DNA of 64,000 bases, from NCBI RefSeq assembly GCF_005406215.1, contig NZ_NXMA01000004.1:96214-160213 (forward strand), written 5' to 3'. How positions within the stretch are numbered: the first letter of the stretch is position 1; each line of letters starts with the position of its first letter. Below the pieces are notes generated by a model. It saw nothing but the letters and a program-made list of their open reading frames with translations, searched no databases and was not told where the DNA came from. Below are positions 8,720 through 19,403 of the stretch, piece after piece. The stretch comes from Campylobacter aviculae. Its GTDB lineage: Bacteria > Campylobacterota > Campylobacteria > Campylobacterales > Campylobacteraceae. The position numbers were made by a program, and so were the translations under genes.

Positions 8720-9193
8720 TTGAAAAAAATACTTATTTTATTTTTTGTATTGTTTTTTATCAGTGCATGCTCTTTGAAAAACCAAAATAATTTTAATCAA
8801 AGTATAGCAATAACTATCAATTCTCCTTTGATTAGAATGAGTGATTTTGGGTTTTTAAAAAAAGAAAATCAAACTTTAATTTTAGAAGTTTATAAAATGG
8901 GTCAAGCTTTTCTTAATTTAAAAATCAAAGATAAAATTTGCTTAAATGCCATATGTTATAATAAACAAGTTTTCAATAAAAAATTTTTTAAAAACGAATA
9001 TTATGATGATATTTTAAGCGATATTTTAAATTCTAAGCCATTATGGCAAGGAAGAAATTTGAAACAAATAGCTTGCGGATTTAAGCAGAATTTAAAAACA
9101 AAAAATTATGAAATTTTTTATGAAGTTTGTCATAATAAGGTAAGTTTTTTAGATAAGGTTTCGCGTATAAAAATTGTTTTAACAAAATCCTAA
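8720..9193 (+). CDS. Predicted lipoprotein, function unknown
   Basis: A TTG start gives 157 residues beginning with a hydrophobic signal and a lipobox FFISAC at residue 16. The rest is mostly polar, with four further Cys residues (about 75, 80, 117 and 135) that could form disulphides. No domain is recognised. Spacing of 11 bases from yajQ and 10 to the next gene places it in the same operon. The equivalent in NCTC 11168 is annotated as a lipoprotein (Cj0375). Confidence 0.75.
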   Translation: MKKILILFFVLFFISACSLKNQNNFNQSIAITINSPLIRMSDFGFLKKENQTLILEVYKMGQAFLNLKIKDKICLNAICYNKQVFNKKFFKNEYYDDILSDILNSKPLWQGRNLKQIACGFKQNLKTKNYEIFYEVCHNKVSFLDKVSRIKIVLTKS

Positions 9194-9203
9194 GGAATGA
9201 AAA

Positions 9204-10025
9204 TTGAAAATTTTAATATTTTTATTTTGTATAACTAGCTTACTTTTTTCCAAAAGCTATAAGGGGGAGGTTTATTTTTATGATTTACAAGACAGGCAAA
9301 TTTTTGCTGTAGTTTATAAAGATGCTCCTTTTATACCTGTATTTGATAAAGATATTAATCAAACAAGTCCTAGTTTTATGGTTTTAAGTGATCTTAATAA
9401 AAGCAAAGAAATTCCTATTTTTAAAACTTCAAAGGCTTGGAAAGATCAAGATGGTATCTATGTAATAAATAATTCAAAAGAATTGGTATCAGATAAAAAG
9501 AGATTGCAAGGTCAAATTTTAGGCTCTGCAACTTTACATCTTTATGAAAATCAAAATAATATTAAAATTAAAAGTAGCTTAGATTTTTTAAATAATAATC
9601 AATTTAAAAATTTCCATAATTCTAATCAAAATTATTTTGATTTTGAACAAATTTTTCAAAAACCTATATTTTACAAAGATGGAAAGTTAAGTATTCAAGA
9701 GCAATATTATTTTTATGAAGATGAAATGGATCGTCCAATTTTAGAACTTAATAATTTTGTTTATGATACAAAAAAGGGTGTTTTTTTAAATTTAGATGAT
9801 TTATTTGATACAAAAAATAGAAAATTTTTGAGTCTTTTACACCAAAAACTTAAAAACTTTTGTAGTGAATGCTTTGAAGACGTAGAAAAAATTGATTTTA
9901 ATAATAATTTTTTACTCACCGCTTATGGTTTTAGAATTTGTTATTTGCCTTTTGAAAATCATTTTTTAGATGAAAATATTTGTATTGATTTTTTAAATAA
10001 TGAAATAGAGGAATTTAAAAAATAA
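9204..10025 (+). CDS. Exported protein, function unknown
   Basis: The TTG at 9204 is chosen because AAGGA lies seven bases upstream and the frame then opens with a signal peptide (MKILIFLFCITSLLFS, cleavage near residue 17). The 273-residue product is rich in Asn, Asp and Phe and has a late cluster CSECFEDVEKI plus two further Cys, suggesting a periplasmic protein with disulphides. No family is recognised. Its TAA stop and the ATG of the AAA+ ATPase gene share one base, so they are coupled. Confidence 0.75.
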   Translation: MKILIFLFCITSLLFSKSYKGEVYFYDLQDRQIFAVVYKDAPFIPVFDKDINQTSPSFMVLSDLNKSKEIPIFKTSKAWKDQDGIYVINNSKELVSDKKRLQGQILGSATLHLYENQNNIKIKSSLDFLNNNQFKNFHNSNQNYFDFEQIFQKPIFYKDGKLSIQEQYYFYEDEMDRPILELNNFVYDTKKGVFLNLDDLFDTKNRKFLSLLHQKLKNFCSECFEDVEKIDFNNNFLLTAYGFRICYLPFENHFLDENICIDFLNNEIEEFKK

Positions 10026-11737
10026 TGTTCAAATTAAAAGAATTTTTAAATTTGGAAGCTATAGAAAAAACTAAAATTTATAAAGAACTTAAGTGTTCTA
10101 AAAATGAAGCTTTAATTTTAAGAGAACTTTGTAAAAATTATGTTATTTCTATTTCTTCGGTCAATGCCTTTACTTTACTTTCTAATATTTTTGGTGTTAA
10201 AAAATATGCATATTTGGATGTTTTAGAAGATTTAAAAAAACTTATAGAGAGAGGTTTTGTCAATCAAAATTCTAGTTTTTTTAAGAATATAGAAAGTAAT
10301 AAAAATCAAGGTTTAATGCTAAATTTATTGCAATGTGATTTGAGTTTGAGTGAATATTTTTTAGAATTTTTGGAATCTAAGCCTAACTTAGATTTTAGCA
10401 AAAAAGAGGCTTACGCTGATTATTTAGAATATCTTAAAGATGAGTTTATGCGGATTGAACTTTATGAAAGATTGAGTTTCATTAGAAAAAGTGCTTATAA
10501 TAGTGAATTAAAAGAGCAGATTAAACTTTGCGAAGATTATATTAAAGAGCGTTTGAAAAAAAGTAAATTTTATAATGTTTTGGCTGATATTTTTAAGGAA
10601 TTTAATCTCAATCAAAAAGAGCAAATTATTTTTTTGACGCTTTTAAGAGAAGAGTATTTGCTAAGTAATGAAAATTCGACTTCTAGAGAAATGAATTTTT
10701 TATTGTCTCTTATTAGTGAAAATGAGCTTGATAAACACAAAAATAAAAGATTGCTACAAGAAAATTCTTCGCTTTTAAATCTAATAGAGTATGAAGAGTA
10801 TTTAAATTCTTTTGGAGATATTTCAAAGAGTTTTTTTATCGCAGATGAAATTTTACAAAGAGTGATTAATTTTGAGCCAAAACAAAGTAAAAAAGTTAAA
10901 ATTGAGAATGTCTTAAAGGATCAAGATATTTTTGAACTTATAGAGCCAAGGGTTAATATTAATGATATTATTATGCCTGAAAATACCAAAGAGCTTTTAG
11001 AAAGCATTCTTAAGCAACAAGATAAAAAAGTGCTTGAAAGATTAAATTTATGGGGTATAAAAAACAATAAAAATATAGAAGCTAAAATTATTTTTTATGG
11101 ACCTGCTGGAACAGGAAAAACTATGTCAGCCTTAGCTATGGCAAAGTCAATGAAAAAATCAGTTCTTAGCTTTGATTGCTCTAAAATTCTTAGCAAATGG
11201 GTCGGAGAGAGTGAGCAAAATGTTAGGAAAATTTTTGATACCTATAAAAATATAGTGCAAACTTGTAAGCAAAGTCCTATTTTATTGTTAAATGAAGCGG
11301 ATCAATTTTTAAGCACGAGAGTGGAAAGTAGTGCAGGAAGTGATAAGATGCATAATCAAATGCAAAATATCTTTTTAGAACAGATCGAGCGTTTTAGTGG
11401 AGTGATGATTGCAACTACTAATTTTTTAGAAAGTTTAGATACGGCATTTTCTAGAAGATTTGATTATAAAATAGAATTCAAAAAGCCTGATTTTAAAGAT
11501 AGGCTAAAAATGTGGGAAAAATTTTTACCCAAAAAAGCCGAATTTGATAAAAAATTTGATATTAATATCTTAGCTAATTATGAATTAAGCGGGGCACAAA
11601 TTTTAATGATCATAAAAAATACAGCCTTAAAAGTTGCAATTTCCAAAGAAGGAATTTTTCACATGCAAGATTTCTTAGAAAGCATACAAAAAGAACTTAA
11701 TTCTAGTTTTGATAAAAGCAAAATCGTAGGTTTTTAA
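10025..11737 (+). CDS. AAA+ ATPase with unusual Walker B
   Basis: The 570-residue protein has a long helical N-terminal region (1-330) and a C-terminal AAA+ module. Walker A is YGPAGTGKTMSA (about 358-369), a pore-loop/sensor region KWVGESEQNVRKIF follows, and sensor 1 and Arg fingers are seen in IATTNFLESLDTAFSRRFD. The Walker B motif reads ILLLNEAD, with Asn (about residue 423) where Asp is expected, although the catalytic Glu is kept. It resembles membrane-proximal unfoldase-type AAA proteins; the substrate is unknown. The 3' end overlaps the convergent msrQ gene by 35 bases. Confidence 0.85.
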   Translation: MFKLKEFLNLEAIEKTKIYKELKCSKNEALILRELCKNYVISISSVNAFTLLSNIFGVKKYAYLDVLEDLKKLIERGFVNQNSSFFKNIESNKNQGLMLNLLQCDLSLSEYFLEFLESKPNLDFSKKEAYADYLEYLKDEFMRIELYERLSFIRKSAYNSELKEQIKLCEDYIKERLKKSKFYNVLADIFKEFNLNQKEQIIFLTLLREEYLLSNENSTSREMNFLLSLISENELDKHKNKRLLQENSSLLNLIEYEEYLNSFGDISKSFFIADEILQRVINFEPKQSKKVKIENVLKDQDIFELIEPRVNINDIIMPENTKELLESILKQQDKKVLERLNLWGIKNNKNIEAKIIFYGPAGTGKTMSALAMAKSMKKSVLSFDCSKILSKWVGESEQNVRKIFDTYKNIVQTCKQSPILLLNEADQFLSTRVESSAGSDKMHNQMQNIFLEQIERFSGVMIATTNFLESLDTAFSRRFDYKIEFKKPDFKDRLKMWEKFLPKKAEFDKKFDINILANYELSGAQILMIIKNTALKVAISKEGIFHMQDFLESIQKELNSSFDKSKIVGF

Positions 11738-12254
11738 TATAGCGTAAAATAAAATAAATGATCGCTATAATTAAAGCACTCCACTCCCAAAACATAGGAA
11801 TTTTAGGACTTAAAAAATAATGATAGCTTGAAATAACTAAGCATAAATATCCTAATTTTCTTATTTTGCGTATTTTTTTAAAGCAATTGAAAGAGCTTAA
11901 AAACATTAAGAATATAATAATTAAAGCTATAAATCCAGTTGTTTCTAAAAAATGATATAAAATATCGTTAAAAAGTCTTGAAAATTGTGCGTTTCTATCA
12001 AAAATAAAATAATTTAAAAAATGACTCATACTCCAAAAAGTTGCAAAAAACCCAAAAAATTTGGGATAATTTCTTGTTGATTTGAATTTAATTAAGGAAA
12101 AAAATAGGCTTAAATTGAGAAATATTAAGGCAAAAATTCCCGTATAAAAATAAATTTCTTTGACAAAATCAAAAGATCTTACAATGTTATAAAAAGAATA
12201 AATTAAACTTGCTAAGAAAAATATAAAAGCAAAAAAATTAAAATATTTATACAC
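11703..12254 (-). CDS. msrQ: MsrQ-like haem-binding membrane subunit of the MsrPQ methionine sulphoxide reductase
   Basis: This 183-residue protein is almost wholly hydrophobic, with about six predicted transmembrane segments and conserved-looking His residues (SHFLNYF, YHFLET, SYHYF) for haem ligation, the ferric-reductase-like (YedZ) fold. It passes quinol-derived electrons to MsrP. It follows msrP directly, sharing one base of stop and start. Its 3' end overlaps the opposing AAA+ gene by 35 bases, leaving no room for a separate terminator. Confidence 0.85.
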   Translation of the reverse strand: MYKYFNFFAFIFFLASLIYSFYNIVRSFDFVKEIYFYTGIFALIFLNLSLFFSLIKFKSTRNYPKFFGFFATFWSMSHFLNYFIFDRNAQFSRLFNDILYHFLETTGFIALIIIFLMFLSSFNCFKKIRKIRKLGYLCLVISSYHYFLSPKIPMFWEWSALIIAIIYFILRYIKNLRFCFYQN

Positions 12255-13147
12255 TAGAAATTAACCCTTAAATCCATACCTTGATACAATTTTGCAACTT
12301 CTTTTTCATAACCATTAAACATCAAGGTAGGTTTTGTGAAAAAATCCCCCAAAGCTCTTTCATTGGCTTGAGACCATCTTGGATGAGACACATTTGGATT
12401 GACATTAGCATAAAAACCATACTCGTTTGGAGCATAATTTTGCCAAGTTGTATGGGGTTGTTCTTCTACAAATTCAATTTTCACGATAGATTTGATATTT
12501 TTAAAACCATATTTCCAAGGAACAACAAGGCGTATTGGAGCACCATTTTGTGGTTTTAAAGGTTTTTTATACATGCCTACTGCAAGTAGAGTAAGTGGAT
12601 GCATAGCCTCATCTAATCTAAGCCCCTCAACATAAGGATAGTCTATAGTTGGAAATAATGCATTTTGATCGGGAAATTGATTTTTATCTAAAAGTGTTGT
12701 AAATTTAATAAATTTTGCCTTTTTAGTAGGTTTTACCATCTCTATCAAGTGACGTAATTCAAATCCTATCCAAGGAACTACCATAGACCAAGTTTCAACA
12801 CAACGAAATCGATAAATTCTTTCTTCTAAAGGGAATTTTAATATATCTTCCATACTAAGAGTTGTAGGTTTTTCTATTTCTCCACTTATTTCAATTTTCC
12901 AATTTTGAGTATTAAAATTTTGAGCTAAAGACACAGCCCTTCGCTTATCTGTGGAAAATTCATAAAAATTAACATAATTTGTTGCTAATTCTTCATCGCT
13001 TATTTTTAAATTGTCAAGATTTTTATCTTTGATAAAATCAAAAGCAGAAAGCTTAGAACTGATTAAAGTGGAACTTACGAGTGCTCCAATGCCTAATTTT
13101 AAAAATTTTCTTCTTTTTTGATATAAGTATTCAGGAGTTATATTCAT
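12254..13147 (-). CDS. msrP: MsrP, Tat-exported molybdopterin methionine sulphoxide reductase
   Basis: The 297-residue enzyme begins with a twin-arginine signal (RRKFLKLG at residues 12-19), as needed for folded molybdoenzymes. The molybdenum-ligating Cys lies in [15 protein letters not shown] (about residue 118), and the sulphite-oxidase fold continues to about 290 ([17 protein letters not shown]). MsrP repairs oxidised methionines in periplasmic proteins using electrons from MsrQ. C. jejuni Cj0379c is the orthologue and has been tied to nitrosative stress and chicken colonisation. Confidence 0.92.
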   Translation of the reverse strand: MNITPEYLYQKRRKFLKLGIGALVSSTLISSKLSAFDFIKDKNLDNLKISDEELATNYVNFYEFSTDKRRAVSLAQNFNTQNWKIEISGEIEKPTTLSMEDILKFPLEERIYRFRCVETWSMVVPWIGFELRHLIEMVKPTKKAKFIKFTTLLDKNQFPDQNALFPTIDYPYVEGLRLDEAMHPLTLLAVGMYKKPLKPQNGAPIRLVVPWKYGFKNIKSIVKIEFVEEQPHTTWQNYAPNEYGFYANVNPNVSHPRWSQANERALGDFFTKPTLMFNGYEKEVAKLYQGMDLRVNF

Positions 13148-13202
13148 AATTTTTCCTTATTAAAAATTTTTATTATTAAAGCATAATAAGGCTAATATTG
13201 GA

Positions 13203-14000
13203 TTATTTTTGAGTTATTTTTTCAAGTTCTAAATTATAAAGTATTTCTCTACAAAGCTCTTTATAATTATTGAGTAATTTTATTTTAGAAATTTCTTGCA
13301 TCAAAGTTTTAAATTCTAATTCTTTAAGTTTTAAAAGCTCATTTTTTAAATTTTTATCTTTTGGGTATAACAAAGAATATTCTTTTAAGATGATTTCGTA
13401 TATGTTAAAGGTTCCATCAATTAAATAATTAATAGCTTTATTAAGATGCTGATTATAATCTTTTAAATTAAGAGGATTAAGTATCATAATACACAAATGA
13501 ATCATAGCTAAATGAAAATAATTAAGACATCTTTCAGGAAGGGTTAAAATATCACTTTCTTGGAAATGTTTTAAATTTTGAAAATTTTCAAGCGAAAAGT
13601 GATATCCAAAACTTTCATCAATATTTGAAATAAGAATTTGAATTTTTTGTTCCCCATTAAGTTTTTGTCTAAAGGCAACAAAATAACCCAAAGCCTTATA
13701 AAACATTTCAAAAAATTCAACATGCTTATTTTCTCTTAGGCAAGAAAGATTTAAATTTTTAGGAGTTATGGAATATTTTTGCATATAATTTTGGACTTTT
13801 AAAGCAATTTTATTTCTTACTCCAAATAGATAATTCAAATCTCTTTGTTTTAAAATTTGATGATAAAAAAATACAAAGTCTTTTACAAGAATTTGATTAT
13901 TCTTTTCAAGTGAAATTGTAAAATCTACACTTATGAATTGATTATAAAGATTAAAATAATCGCATTCTAATTGTTGATAACTCAATATTTGATCCCACAC
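13203..14000 (-). CDS. Conserved hypothetical protein (Cj0380c-like)
   Basis: A GTG at 14000 starts a 265-residue, helix-rich soluble protein with many Leu, Phe, Asn and Lys and no signal peptide or membrane segment. I recognise no domain or catalytic motif. Its start lies inside the end of the preceding small gene, suggesting translational coupling in the kdsA-ribH-nusB-pyrF operon. The 55 bases downstream separate it from msrP on the same strand. Confidence 0.7.
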   Translation of the reverse strand: MWDQILSYQQLECDYFNLYNQFISVDFTISLEKNNQILVKDFVFFYHQILKQRDLNYLFGVRNKIALKVQNYMQKYSITPKNLNLSCLRENKHVEFFEMFYKALGYFVAFRQKLNGEQKIQILISNIDESFGYHFSLENFQNLKHFQESDILTLPERCLNYFHLAMIHLCIMILNPLNLKDYNQHLNKAINYLIDGTFNIYEIILKEYSLLYPKDKNLKNELLKLKELEFKTLMQEISKIKLLNNYKELCREILYNLELEKITQK

Positions 14001-14149
14001 TTTGCATAAAATTCTTTTAAAGCTTTTTCTTTATCAGGTTGAGTTTTAATCCATTCTTCAAAATTTTCGCAAATATCCCATTCTTCTTTTTGATTGTCTT
14101 CGTAAATTTGCTCTAAATCTTTTTCATCGATCTTTTTTTTATTATCCAT
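13982..14149 (-). CDS. Small acidic conserved protein
   Basis: From the ATG at 14149 this encodes 55 residues ([19 protein letters not shown]...) that are highly charged and have one central Trp-rich acidic patch ([13 protein letters not shown]). GGAG eight bases upstream supports this start over a GTG at 14173 buried deeper in pyrF. It overlaps pyrF by eight bases and the next gene by 19. No family is recognised. Confidence 0.65.
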   Translation of the reverse strand: MDNKKKIDEKDLEQIYEDNQKEEWDICENFEEWIKTQPDKEKALKEFYAKCGIKY

Positions 14150-14831
14150 TGATATTCTCCAAAATTTTTTCACAAATCAGCCTAGGATTTTGATTTTTAT
14201 AAATAGGACGTCCTATAACTATGAAATCGCTTTTATTTTCCTGAGCTATTATTAGATCAGCGACACGTTTTTGATCGTCTTTACCTTCTCCAAAAGGACG
14301 AATTCCTGGTGTTAAAGTTAAGAAATTTTGATGAGTGTTTTCTTTGATATTTTTGCTTTCAAAAACAGAGCAAACCATTCCATCAAGACCATTTTCATAA
14401 GACATTTTTGCGAAATTAATCACAGCTTCATTGATTGTTTGTTTATAAATATTGAAAAAATTTTCTTCATCAAAGCTAGTAAGTGCTGAAACTGCTAAAA
14501 CTAAAGGGCGTTTAGAAAATTTTTTATCAAGCCTATTCATAACTTCTTGCATAGCGATATTTCCAGCACTTGCGTGAATATTTATCATATCAACGCCAAG
14601 TTTAGCGATTTCTTCGCAGGCATCTGCCATTGTGTTAGGAATATCATGAATTTTTAAATCCAAAAAGATCTTAAAATCACTAATTTTTTTGAGATCTTCT
14701 ATAAATTTAAAACCATCTCTTAAGTATGCCCTTAAACCTACTTTTAGCCAAAGATCCAAACCTTTTAAATCTTTAGCTATATTAAGACATTCTTCTTTTG
14801 TAGCAAGATCTAATGCGACACATAATTTCAT
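14142..14831 (-). CDS. pyrF: Orotidine 5'-phosphate decarboxylase
   Basis: The 229-residue TIM barrel contains the catalytic [12 protein letters not shown] tetrad region (Asp-Lys-Asp at about residues 58-63) and the phosphate-binding ends LTPGIRPFG and VIGRPIY. It makes UMP from orotidylate, the last step of de novo pyrimidine synthesis. It starts four bases before the end of nusB, so the two overlap in the ATGA manner. Confidence 0.96.
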   Translation of the reverse strand: MKLCVALDLATKEECLNIAKDLKGLDLWLKVGLRAYLRDGFKFIEDLKKISDFKIFLDLKIHDIPNTMADACEEIAKLGVDMINIHASAGNIAMQEVMNRLDKKFSKRPLVLAVSALTSFDEENFFNIYKQTINEAVINFAKMSYENGLDGMVCSVFESKNIKENTHQNFLTLTPGIRPFGEGKDDQKRVADLIIAQENKSDFIVIGRPIYKNQNPRLICEKILENING

Positions 14832-15226
14832 TTTTTAGCCTTAATAAGAGCGTCTAAAACCCCATTGATAAATTTAGGAGAATTATCATTTGCTAATTCT
14901 TTTGCTAATTCTATGGCTTCATTAATCACTATAGCACTAGCTGTATCGGTGTAAAGTAGTTCATATGCTCCAAGTCTTAATATAGCTCTTTCTATACAGC
15001 CTAATTTCATAATTTCATTTTCTTTTAAACAAGAATTTAAAATTTCATCTATATTTGAGATATTTTGAAAAACTCCTTTATATAAATTTAAAGTAAAATT
15101 TTTTTGTTCGTTACGAATTTTTTTTTCATTTAAATAATCATCAATAAAATTTTCATTTTTTTCATTCATTTCTAAAGCATAAAGTAAAGAAATAACGCTT
15201 TGTCTGACTTGATGACGCGTTGCCAT
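14828..15226 (-). CDS. nusB: Transcription antitermination factor NusB
   Basis: At 132 residues with the all-helical NusB pattern ([21 protein letters not shown] at the start, then the split signature [11 protein letters not shown] and FINGVLDAL at the end), this is full length. It binds boxA RNA with NusE and supports rRNA transcription. It shares one base with the end of ribH, the common ribH-nusB order. Confidence 0.95.
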   Translation of the reverse strand: MATRHQVRQSVISLLYALEMNEKNENFIDDYLNEKKIRNEQKNFTLNLYKGVFQNISNIDEILNSCLKENEIMKLGCIERAILRLGAYELLYTDTASAIVINEAIELAKELANDNSPKFINGVLDALIKAKK

Positions 15227-15690
15227 TAAATCGCCTTACTTAAATTAAGCATTTCAATGACAGTTGTCATGGCTTCAAAACCTTTGTTTCCAGCTTTACT
15301 ACCCGCTCTTTCTATAGCTTGTTCTATGGTATCGGTGGTAAGAACGCCAAAGCTTACAGGAATACCATGATTTAAACTTACATTAGCTATGCCTTTTGTA
15401 GTTTCTGCTGCAACATAATCAAAATGCGGGGTAGATCCTCTGATAACAGCACCTATGCAACAAATAGCATCAAATTTTTTACTTTCTATAGCTTTTTTTA
15501 GAATAAAAGGAAGTTCAAAAGCACCAGGAACAAGAATAAGACTTAAATTTTCTTCTTTTCCGCCATGTCTTAAAAAAGCATCTTTTGCTCCTTCTACAAG
15601 ACGATCGGTGATGATATGATTAAATCTTGCATTAATGATTGCAATTTTTTCATCAGAATTTAGGTTAAGTTTTCCTTCGATAATTTTCAT
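15226..15690 (-). CDS. ribH: 6,7-dimethyl-8-ribityllumazine synthase
   Basis: The 154-residue enzyme shows the lumazine synthase segments [25 protein letters not shown] (about 53-61), [19 protein letters not shown] with the catalytic His near residue 87, and the phosphate-binding [11 protein letters not shown]. It condenses the pyrimidine and butanone phosphate precursors in riboflavin synthesis and forms icosahedral or pentameric assemblies. It overlaps kdsA by four bases. Confidence 0.96.
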   Translation of the reverse strand: MKIIEGKLNLNSDEKIAIINARFNHIITDRLVEGAKDAFLRHGGKEENLSLILVPGAFELPFILKKAIESKKFDAICCIGAVIRGSTPHFDYVAAETTKGIANVSLNHGIPVSFGVLTTDTIEQAIERAGSKAGNKGFEAMTTVIEMLNLSKAI

Positions 15691-16502
15691 TTTATATCCT
15701 TTATGGTATTTTGTATTTGTAAGAGTGTTTCAACACAATTTTTAAGACGCAAAATATCAAGCATATTAGGTCCATCACATAAAGCCTCGCAAGGATTAAG
15801 ATGGGTTTCAAAGAAAAATCCATCCACACCAACCGCTGCGGCCGCTCTTGCTAAAGGTTCGACAAATTCACTTTTTCCACCACTTTTTCCACTTGCAGCT
15901 CCTGGCATTTGGACACTATGAGTTGCATCAAATACCACTGGAGCGAATTCACGCATAATTATTAAAGATCTCATATCTACAACTAAATTTCCATAGCCAA
16001 AACTAGAACCCCTTTCGGCAACAAATACACCATTTTGTTTAGCCACTTCATAGCCTTCCTCATTTATACCTCTAGTTTGAAGAATTTTTTTCACGCTATA
16101 TTTCATATCGTTTGGATTTAAAAATTGTCCTTTTTTGATATTAACTTTTGCTTTAGTTTTAGCGGCTGCAACAAGTAAATCGGTTTGACGACATAAAAAA
16201 GCTGGAATTTGGAGTACATCGACTACTTCACCTGCAATGGGTGCTTGATAACTTTCGTGAATATCGGTTAAAATTTTCATATTAAATTCATTTTTTACAC
16301 TTTGTAAAATTTTAAGCCCTTCTTCGATTCCAGGACCACGAAAAGAATCAATGCTTGTTCGATTAGCCTTATCAAAACTTGATTTAAAATAAAATTCTAT
16401 ATTTTCATTTTCATTAAAAATTTTAAGTTGTTCAGCAACTTTAAATACTAAATCTTTGCTTTCTATAACGCAAGGACCAGCAATTAATATTATCTTTTTC
16501 AT
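15687..16502 (-). CDS. kdsA: 2-dehydro-3-deoxyphosphooctonate aldolase (KDO-8-P synthase)
   Basis: This 271-residue TIM barrel opens with IAGPCVIES and contains [12 protein letters not shown] (phosphoenolpyruvate site), [11 protein letters not shown] and [10 protein letters not shown]. It joins arabinose 5-phosphate and phosphoenolpyruvate to make KDO-8-phosphate for the lipooligosaccharide core. NPNDM rather than APWD/metal-Cys points should be checked before calling it metal-dependent or not. It overlaps the upstream EamA transporter by four bases. Confidence 0.95.
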   Translation of the reverse strand: MKKIILIAGPCVIESKDLVFKVAEQLKIFNENENIEFYFKSSFDKANRTSIDSFRGPGIEEGLKILQSVKNEFNMKILTDIHESYQAPIAGEVVDVLQIPAFLCRQTDLLVAAAKTKAKVNIKKGQFLNPNDMKYSVKKILQTRGINEEGYEVAKQNGVFVAERGSSFGYGNLVVDMRSLIIMREFAPVVFDATHSVQMPGAASGKSGGKSEFVEPLARAAAAVGVDGFFFETHLNPCEALCDGPNMLDILRLKNCVETLLQIQNTIKDIK

Positions 16503-17428
16503 TTTTTTCCTTTTACGACTAAAATCAATCCTCCAAAAATAATGCCTATTATACCTAAAAAAACCATAGCACTTGGTAAATTATCGCCCAAAATTAATCC
16601 AACAATTAAACTAAAAATAACATCAAAATAGCTTACACCTGCAACAATACCAGCTTGCTTAGCTATCCCATAAGCTTTAGTAATATGAATTTGATAAATG
16701 GTGCCAAAAATTCCCATAATTAAAATTATAAACCAAGCTTTTAAACTAGGCATGACAAAAGGAGCTAAAATAAAATCTAAATGCAGAAAATGTAATTTTT
16801 CAGGTTCTAAAAATTCAGCTCCTATCATTGAAAGCAAAGGCATAAGAGTTCCAAGAAAAATAAAAGAAAGTGCAATTTGTTCTGTGGTATAAAATTGTCT
16901 TAATTTTCTAACGCTTGTAAGCGCTAAAGCTGCTAAAAATCCACTTGTAATTCCGATGATAGAATTTTTTAAATCAAATCCTGAATGGTAAGCTTTATCG
17001 GCCCAAGGTTGAGTGATTAAAAGCATACCTAAAAAAGCAATGAAAATACCTATCCAGGCTTTTTTATCTATGTTTTCTTTAAAAACAAAAAAAGCAATTA
17101 ACGTGATGAAAATTGGAGCGGTTTTTTGGAAAGCAAAAGCACCTCCTAATGTGATATTTGAGACATTATAGAAAAACATATAAAGCGATAGAGTTCCAAC
17201 AATTCCGCGAAATACTAAGAGCCAAAAATGCCCACCATCTTTATGAACTTTTGAACGTTTTAATAACCAAACTATAAAGATAATTCCTATAATATTCCTA
17301 AAGAACATAATTTCAATCGAACTCATTTCTTGGCTTAAAATTTTAGCACAAGCACCCATAAGTGTGAAATCCAAACAGGCTAAAAGCATAAAATAAACCC
17401 CTAAATTATGCTTAATAACTCTTAGCAT
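16499..17428 (-). CDS. EamA/DMT-family membrane transporter
   Basis: The 309-residue protein has about ten transmembrane segments arranged as two EamA repeats (about 13-140 and 160-305), each ending in a GxxLI-type helix ([12 protein letters not shown] and [13 protein letters not shown]). It belongs to the drug/metabolite transporter superfamily; the substrate cannot be told from sequence. It heads the kdsA-ribH-nusB-pyrF operon and is divergent from der across a 108-base gap. Confidence 0.88.
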   Translation of the reverse strand: MLRVIKHNLGVYFMLLACLDFTLMGACAKILSQEMSSIEIMFFRNIIGIIFIVWLLKRSKVHKDGGHFWLLVFRGIVGTLSLYMFFYNVSNITLGGAFAFQKTAPIFITLIAFFVFKENIDKKAWIGIFIAFLGMLLITQPWADKAYHSGFDLKNSIIGITSGFLAALALTSVRKLRQFYTTEQIALSFIFLGTLMPLLSMIGAEFLEPEKLHFLHLDFILAPFVMPSLKAWFIILIMGIFGTIYQIHITKAYGIAKQAGIVAGVSYFDVIFSLIVGLILGDNLPSAMVFLGIIGIIFGGLILVVKGKK

Positions 17429-17492
17429 TTTTATTCCTTAATTAAAATTAATTCATTCTATTCTTTTTTGCTTAATATTAAGGCAAATTTTA

Positions 17493-17498
17493 TATAAT
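17493..17498 (+). promoter_or_regulatory. -10 box (TATAAT) upstream of der
   Basis: TATAAT within TATATAATCT lies 39 bases before the der start and is preceded by T-rich DNA. It would drive the der-aroK-trpS-serS-pflB run. Confidence 0.5.
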
Positions 17499-17536
17499 CT
17501 TTCTTAAAAATAAAAATTTATCATTTAGGCAAAGAA

Positions 17537-18922
17537 ATGCAAAGCATTATACTTATAGGTAAACCTAATGTTGGAAAATCAAGTCTTTTTAATAGGATGG
17601 CAAAAAGAAGGATAGCCATTACAAGTGAGATTTCGGGTACGACTAGAGATACAAATAAAACAGAAATTCATATAGGATCTAAAAGTGCTTTTATTATCGA
17701 TAGTGGTGGGCTTGATGAGAGTGATGAGCTTTTTAAAAATGTTAAAAAAAATACTTTAAAGGTTGCTAAAGAAAGTGATATTATTCTTTATTTGGTTGAT
17801 GGAAAATTAGCCCCAGATGAAGAAGATAGACGTTTTTTTTACTCTTTGAAAAAATTAAATAAACCACTGGCCTTGGTTATCAATAAGGTGGATAATAAAA
17901 AAGATGAAGAAAGAGCGTGGGAATTTGCAAATTTTGGTGTAAAAGAAATTTTTAATATTTCTGTAACTCACAATGTGGGACTCGATGAGCTTTATAATTG
18001 GCTAGAGCAATTTTTGAATGAAGCTAGTTTAATTCCTGATGAAGAGCAAGATTTAGAGGATTTTTTAGAGCATTATGAAGCTAAGCAAGAAGTACAATTT
18101 AAAGAGGTAGATCAAAATCATATTAGAGTAGGGATAGTAGGTCGTGTTAATGTTGGAAAATCAAGTCTTTTAAATGCCTTAGTCAAGCAAGAACGTAGTG
18201 TTGTTAGTAGTATAGCTGGCACCACGATTGACCCTGTGAATGAAACAATAATCCATCAGAATAAAACGATAGAATTTGTTGATACTGCCGGTATTAGAAA
18301 ACGTGGAAAAATTCAAGGATTAGAAAGATTTGCTTTAAATCGTACAGAAAAAATTTTGCAAAATTCTCAAATCGCACTTTTGGTTTTAGATGCGGATGAA
18401 GGTTTTAACGAACTTGATGAAAGAATAGCAGGGCTTATTGCAAAGTATTATTTAGGTGTTATCATAGTTTTAAATAAATGGGATAAGAGTGATCTTGATT
18501 TTGATAAAACAGTTAAGGAGCTAAAACTTGATCGTTTTAAATTTTTAGCTCATGCACCTATTGTGAGTGTTTCAGCTTTAAGCGGCAAAAGGGTGCATGT
18601 GATTCTTGATAAAATTTTACAAGTTTTTGAAAATTTCATACAAAAAATTCCAACTTCAAAACTTAATATTTTAATAGAAAATGCAACTAAAGCACATCCT
18701 TTGCCACATGATTATGGAAAATTGGTTAAAATTTATTATGCTGTACAATATGATATCGCACCTCCAAAGATTGCTTTAATCATGAATCGTCCAAAAGCCT
18801 TGCATTTTAGCTATAAGCGTTATTTGCAAAATAAGATAAGAAAAGAATTTGATTTTGAAGGAGTGCCTTTAATCATTGCTTCGCGTAAAAAAGGAAGTAA
18901 GGAAAATGATGAGAATGGATAA
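17537..18922 (+). CDS. der: Ribosome assembly GTPase Der (EngA)
   Basis: The 461-residue protein carries two tandem GTPase domains, the hallmark of Der. Domain 1 has [12 protein letters not shown] (P-loop), DSGG and NKVD; domain 2 has [14 protein letters not shown] (about 204-217), DTAGIRKR and NKWDKSD. A C-terminal KH-like domain follows. Der acts in 50S subunit maturation. The 3' end overlaps aroK by 17 bases. Confidence 0.97.
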   Translation: MQSIILIGKPNVGKSSLFNRMAKRRIAITSEISGTTRDTNKTEIHIGSKSAFIIDSGGLDESDELFKNVKKNTLKVAKESDIILYLVDGKLAPDEEDRRFFYSLKKLNKPLALVINKVDNKKDEERAWEFANFGVKEIFNISVTHNVGLDELYNWLEQFLNEASLIPDEEQDLEDFLEHYEAKQEVQFKEVDQNHIRVGIVGRVNVGKSSLLNALVKQERSVVSSIAGTTIDPVNETIIHQNKTIEFVDTAGIRKRGKIQGLERFALNRTEKILQNSQIALLVLDADEGFNELDERIAGLIAKYYLGVIIVLNKWDKSDLDFDKTVKELKLDRFKFLAHAPIVSVSALSGKRVHVILDKILQVFENFIQKIPTSKLNILIENATKAHPLPHDYGKLVKIYYAVQYDIAPPKIALIMNRPKALHFSYKRYLQNKIRKEFDFEGVPLIIASRKKGSKENDENG

Positions 18923-19403
18923 TATTATTTTTATCGGCTTTATGGGGTCTGGAAAAAGCACTATAGCTAGAAATTTGGCTATAAGATCGGATCGAATTTT
19001 TTTAGATAGTGATTTGTTAATCGAAGCAAAATTTAATCAAAATATTACTGAGATTTTTAAAAATAAGGGCGAGGAGTTTTTTAGAGAGCAAGAACAAAAA
19101 TTAGCTGATTTTTTTAGCAGTTGCAATAATGCTTGTATTGCAAGCGGTGGTGGTTTTATCCAAGTAAAAAATTTAGAAAAAATAGGTTTTTGTATTTATT
19201 TGAAGGCTAGTTTTGAGTATTTAAAAAAGCGTTTAAATGAAGATGAAATTGCTAAAAGACCTTTATTTTATGATGAAATTAAAGCAAAAAAATTATATAA
19301 TGAAAGGATAAAGTCTTATGAGGATAAGGCTGATATTATTATAGATATCGAAAATAAAAGCATTGATATTCTTATGGATGAGTTAAAAAAGGCAATAAAA
19401 TGA
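18906..19403 (+). CDS. aroK: Shikimate kinase
   Basis: The enzyme has the P-loop [15 protein letters not shown] near its N-terminus, the shikimate-binding DSDLLIE and FFREQEQKL segments, the GGG motif (ASGGGF) and the lid Arg in KRPLF. It phosphorylates shikimate on the way to chorismate. Three in-frame ATGs (18906, 18909, 18915) follow an AAGGAA site; I take the first, giving 165 residues. It overlaps der and is joined to trpS by a four-base ATGA overlap. Confidence 0.93.
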   Translation: MMRMDNIIFIGFMGSGKSTIARNLAIRSDRIFLDSDLLIEAKFNQNITEIFKNKGEEFFREQEQKLADFFSSCNNACIASGGGFIQVKNLEKIGFCIYLKASFEYLKKRLNEDEIAKRPLFYDEIKAKKLYNERIKSYEDKADIIIDIENKSIDILMDELKKAIK

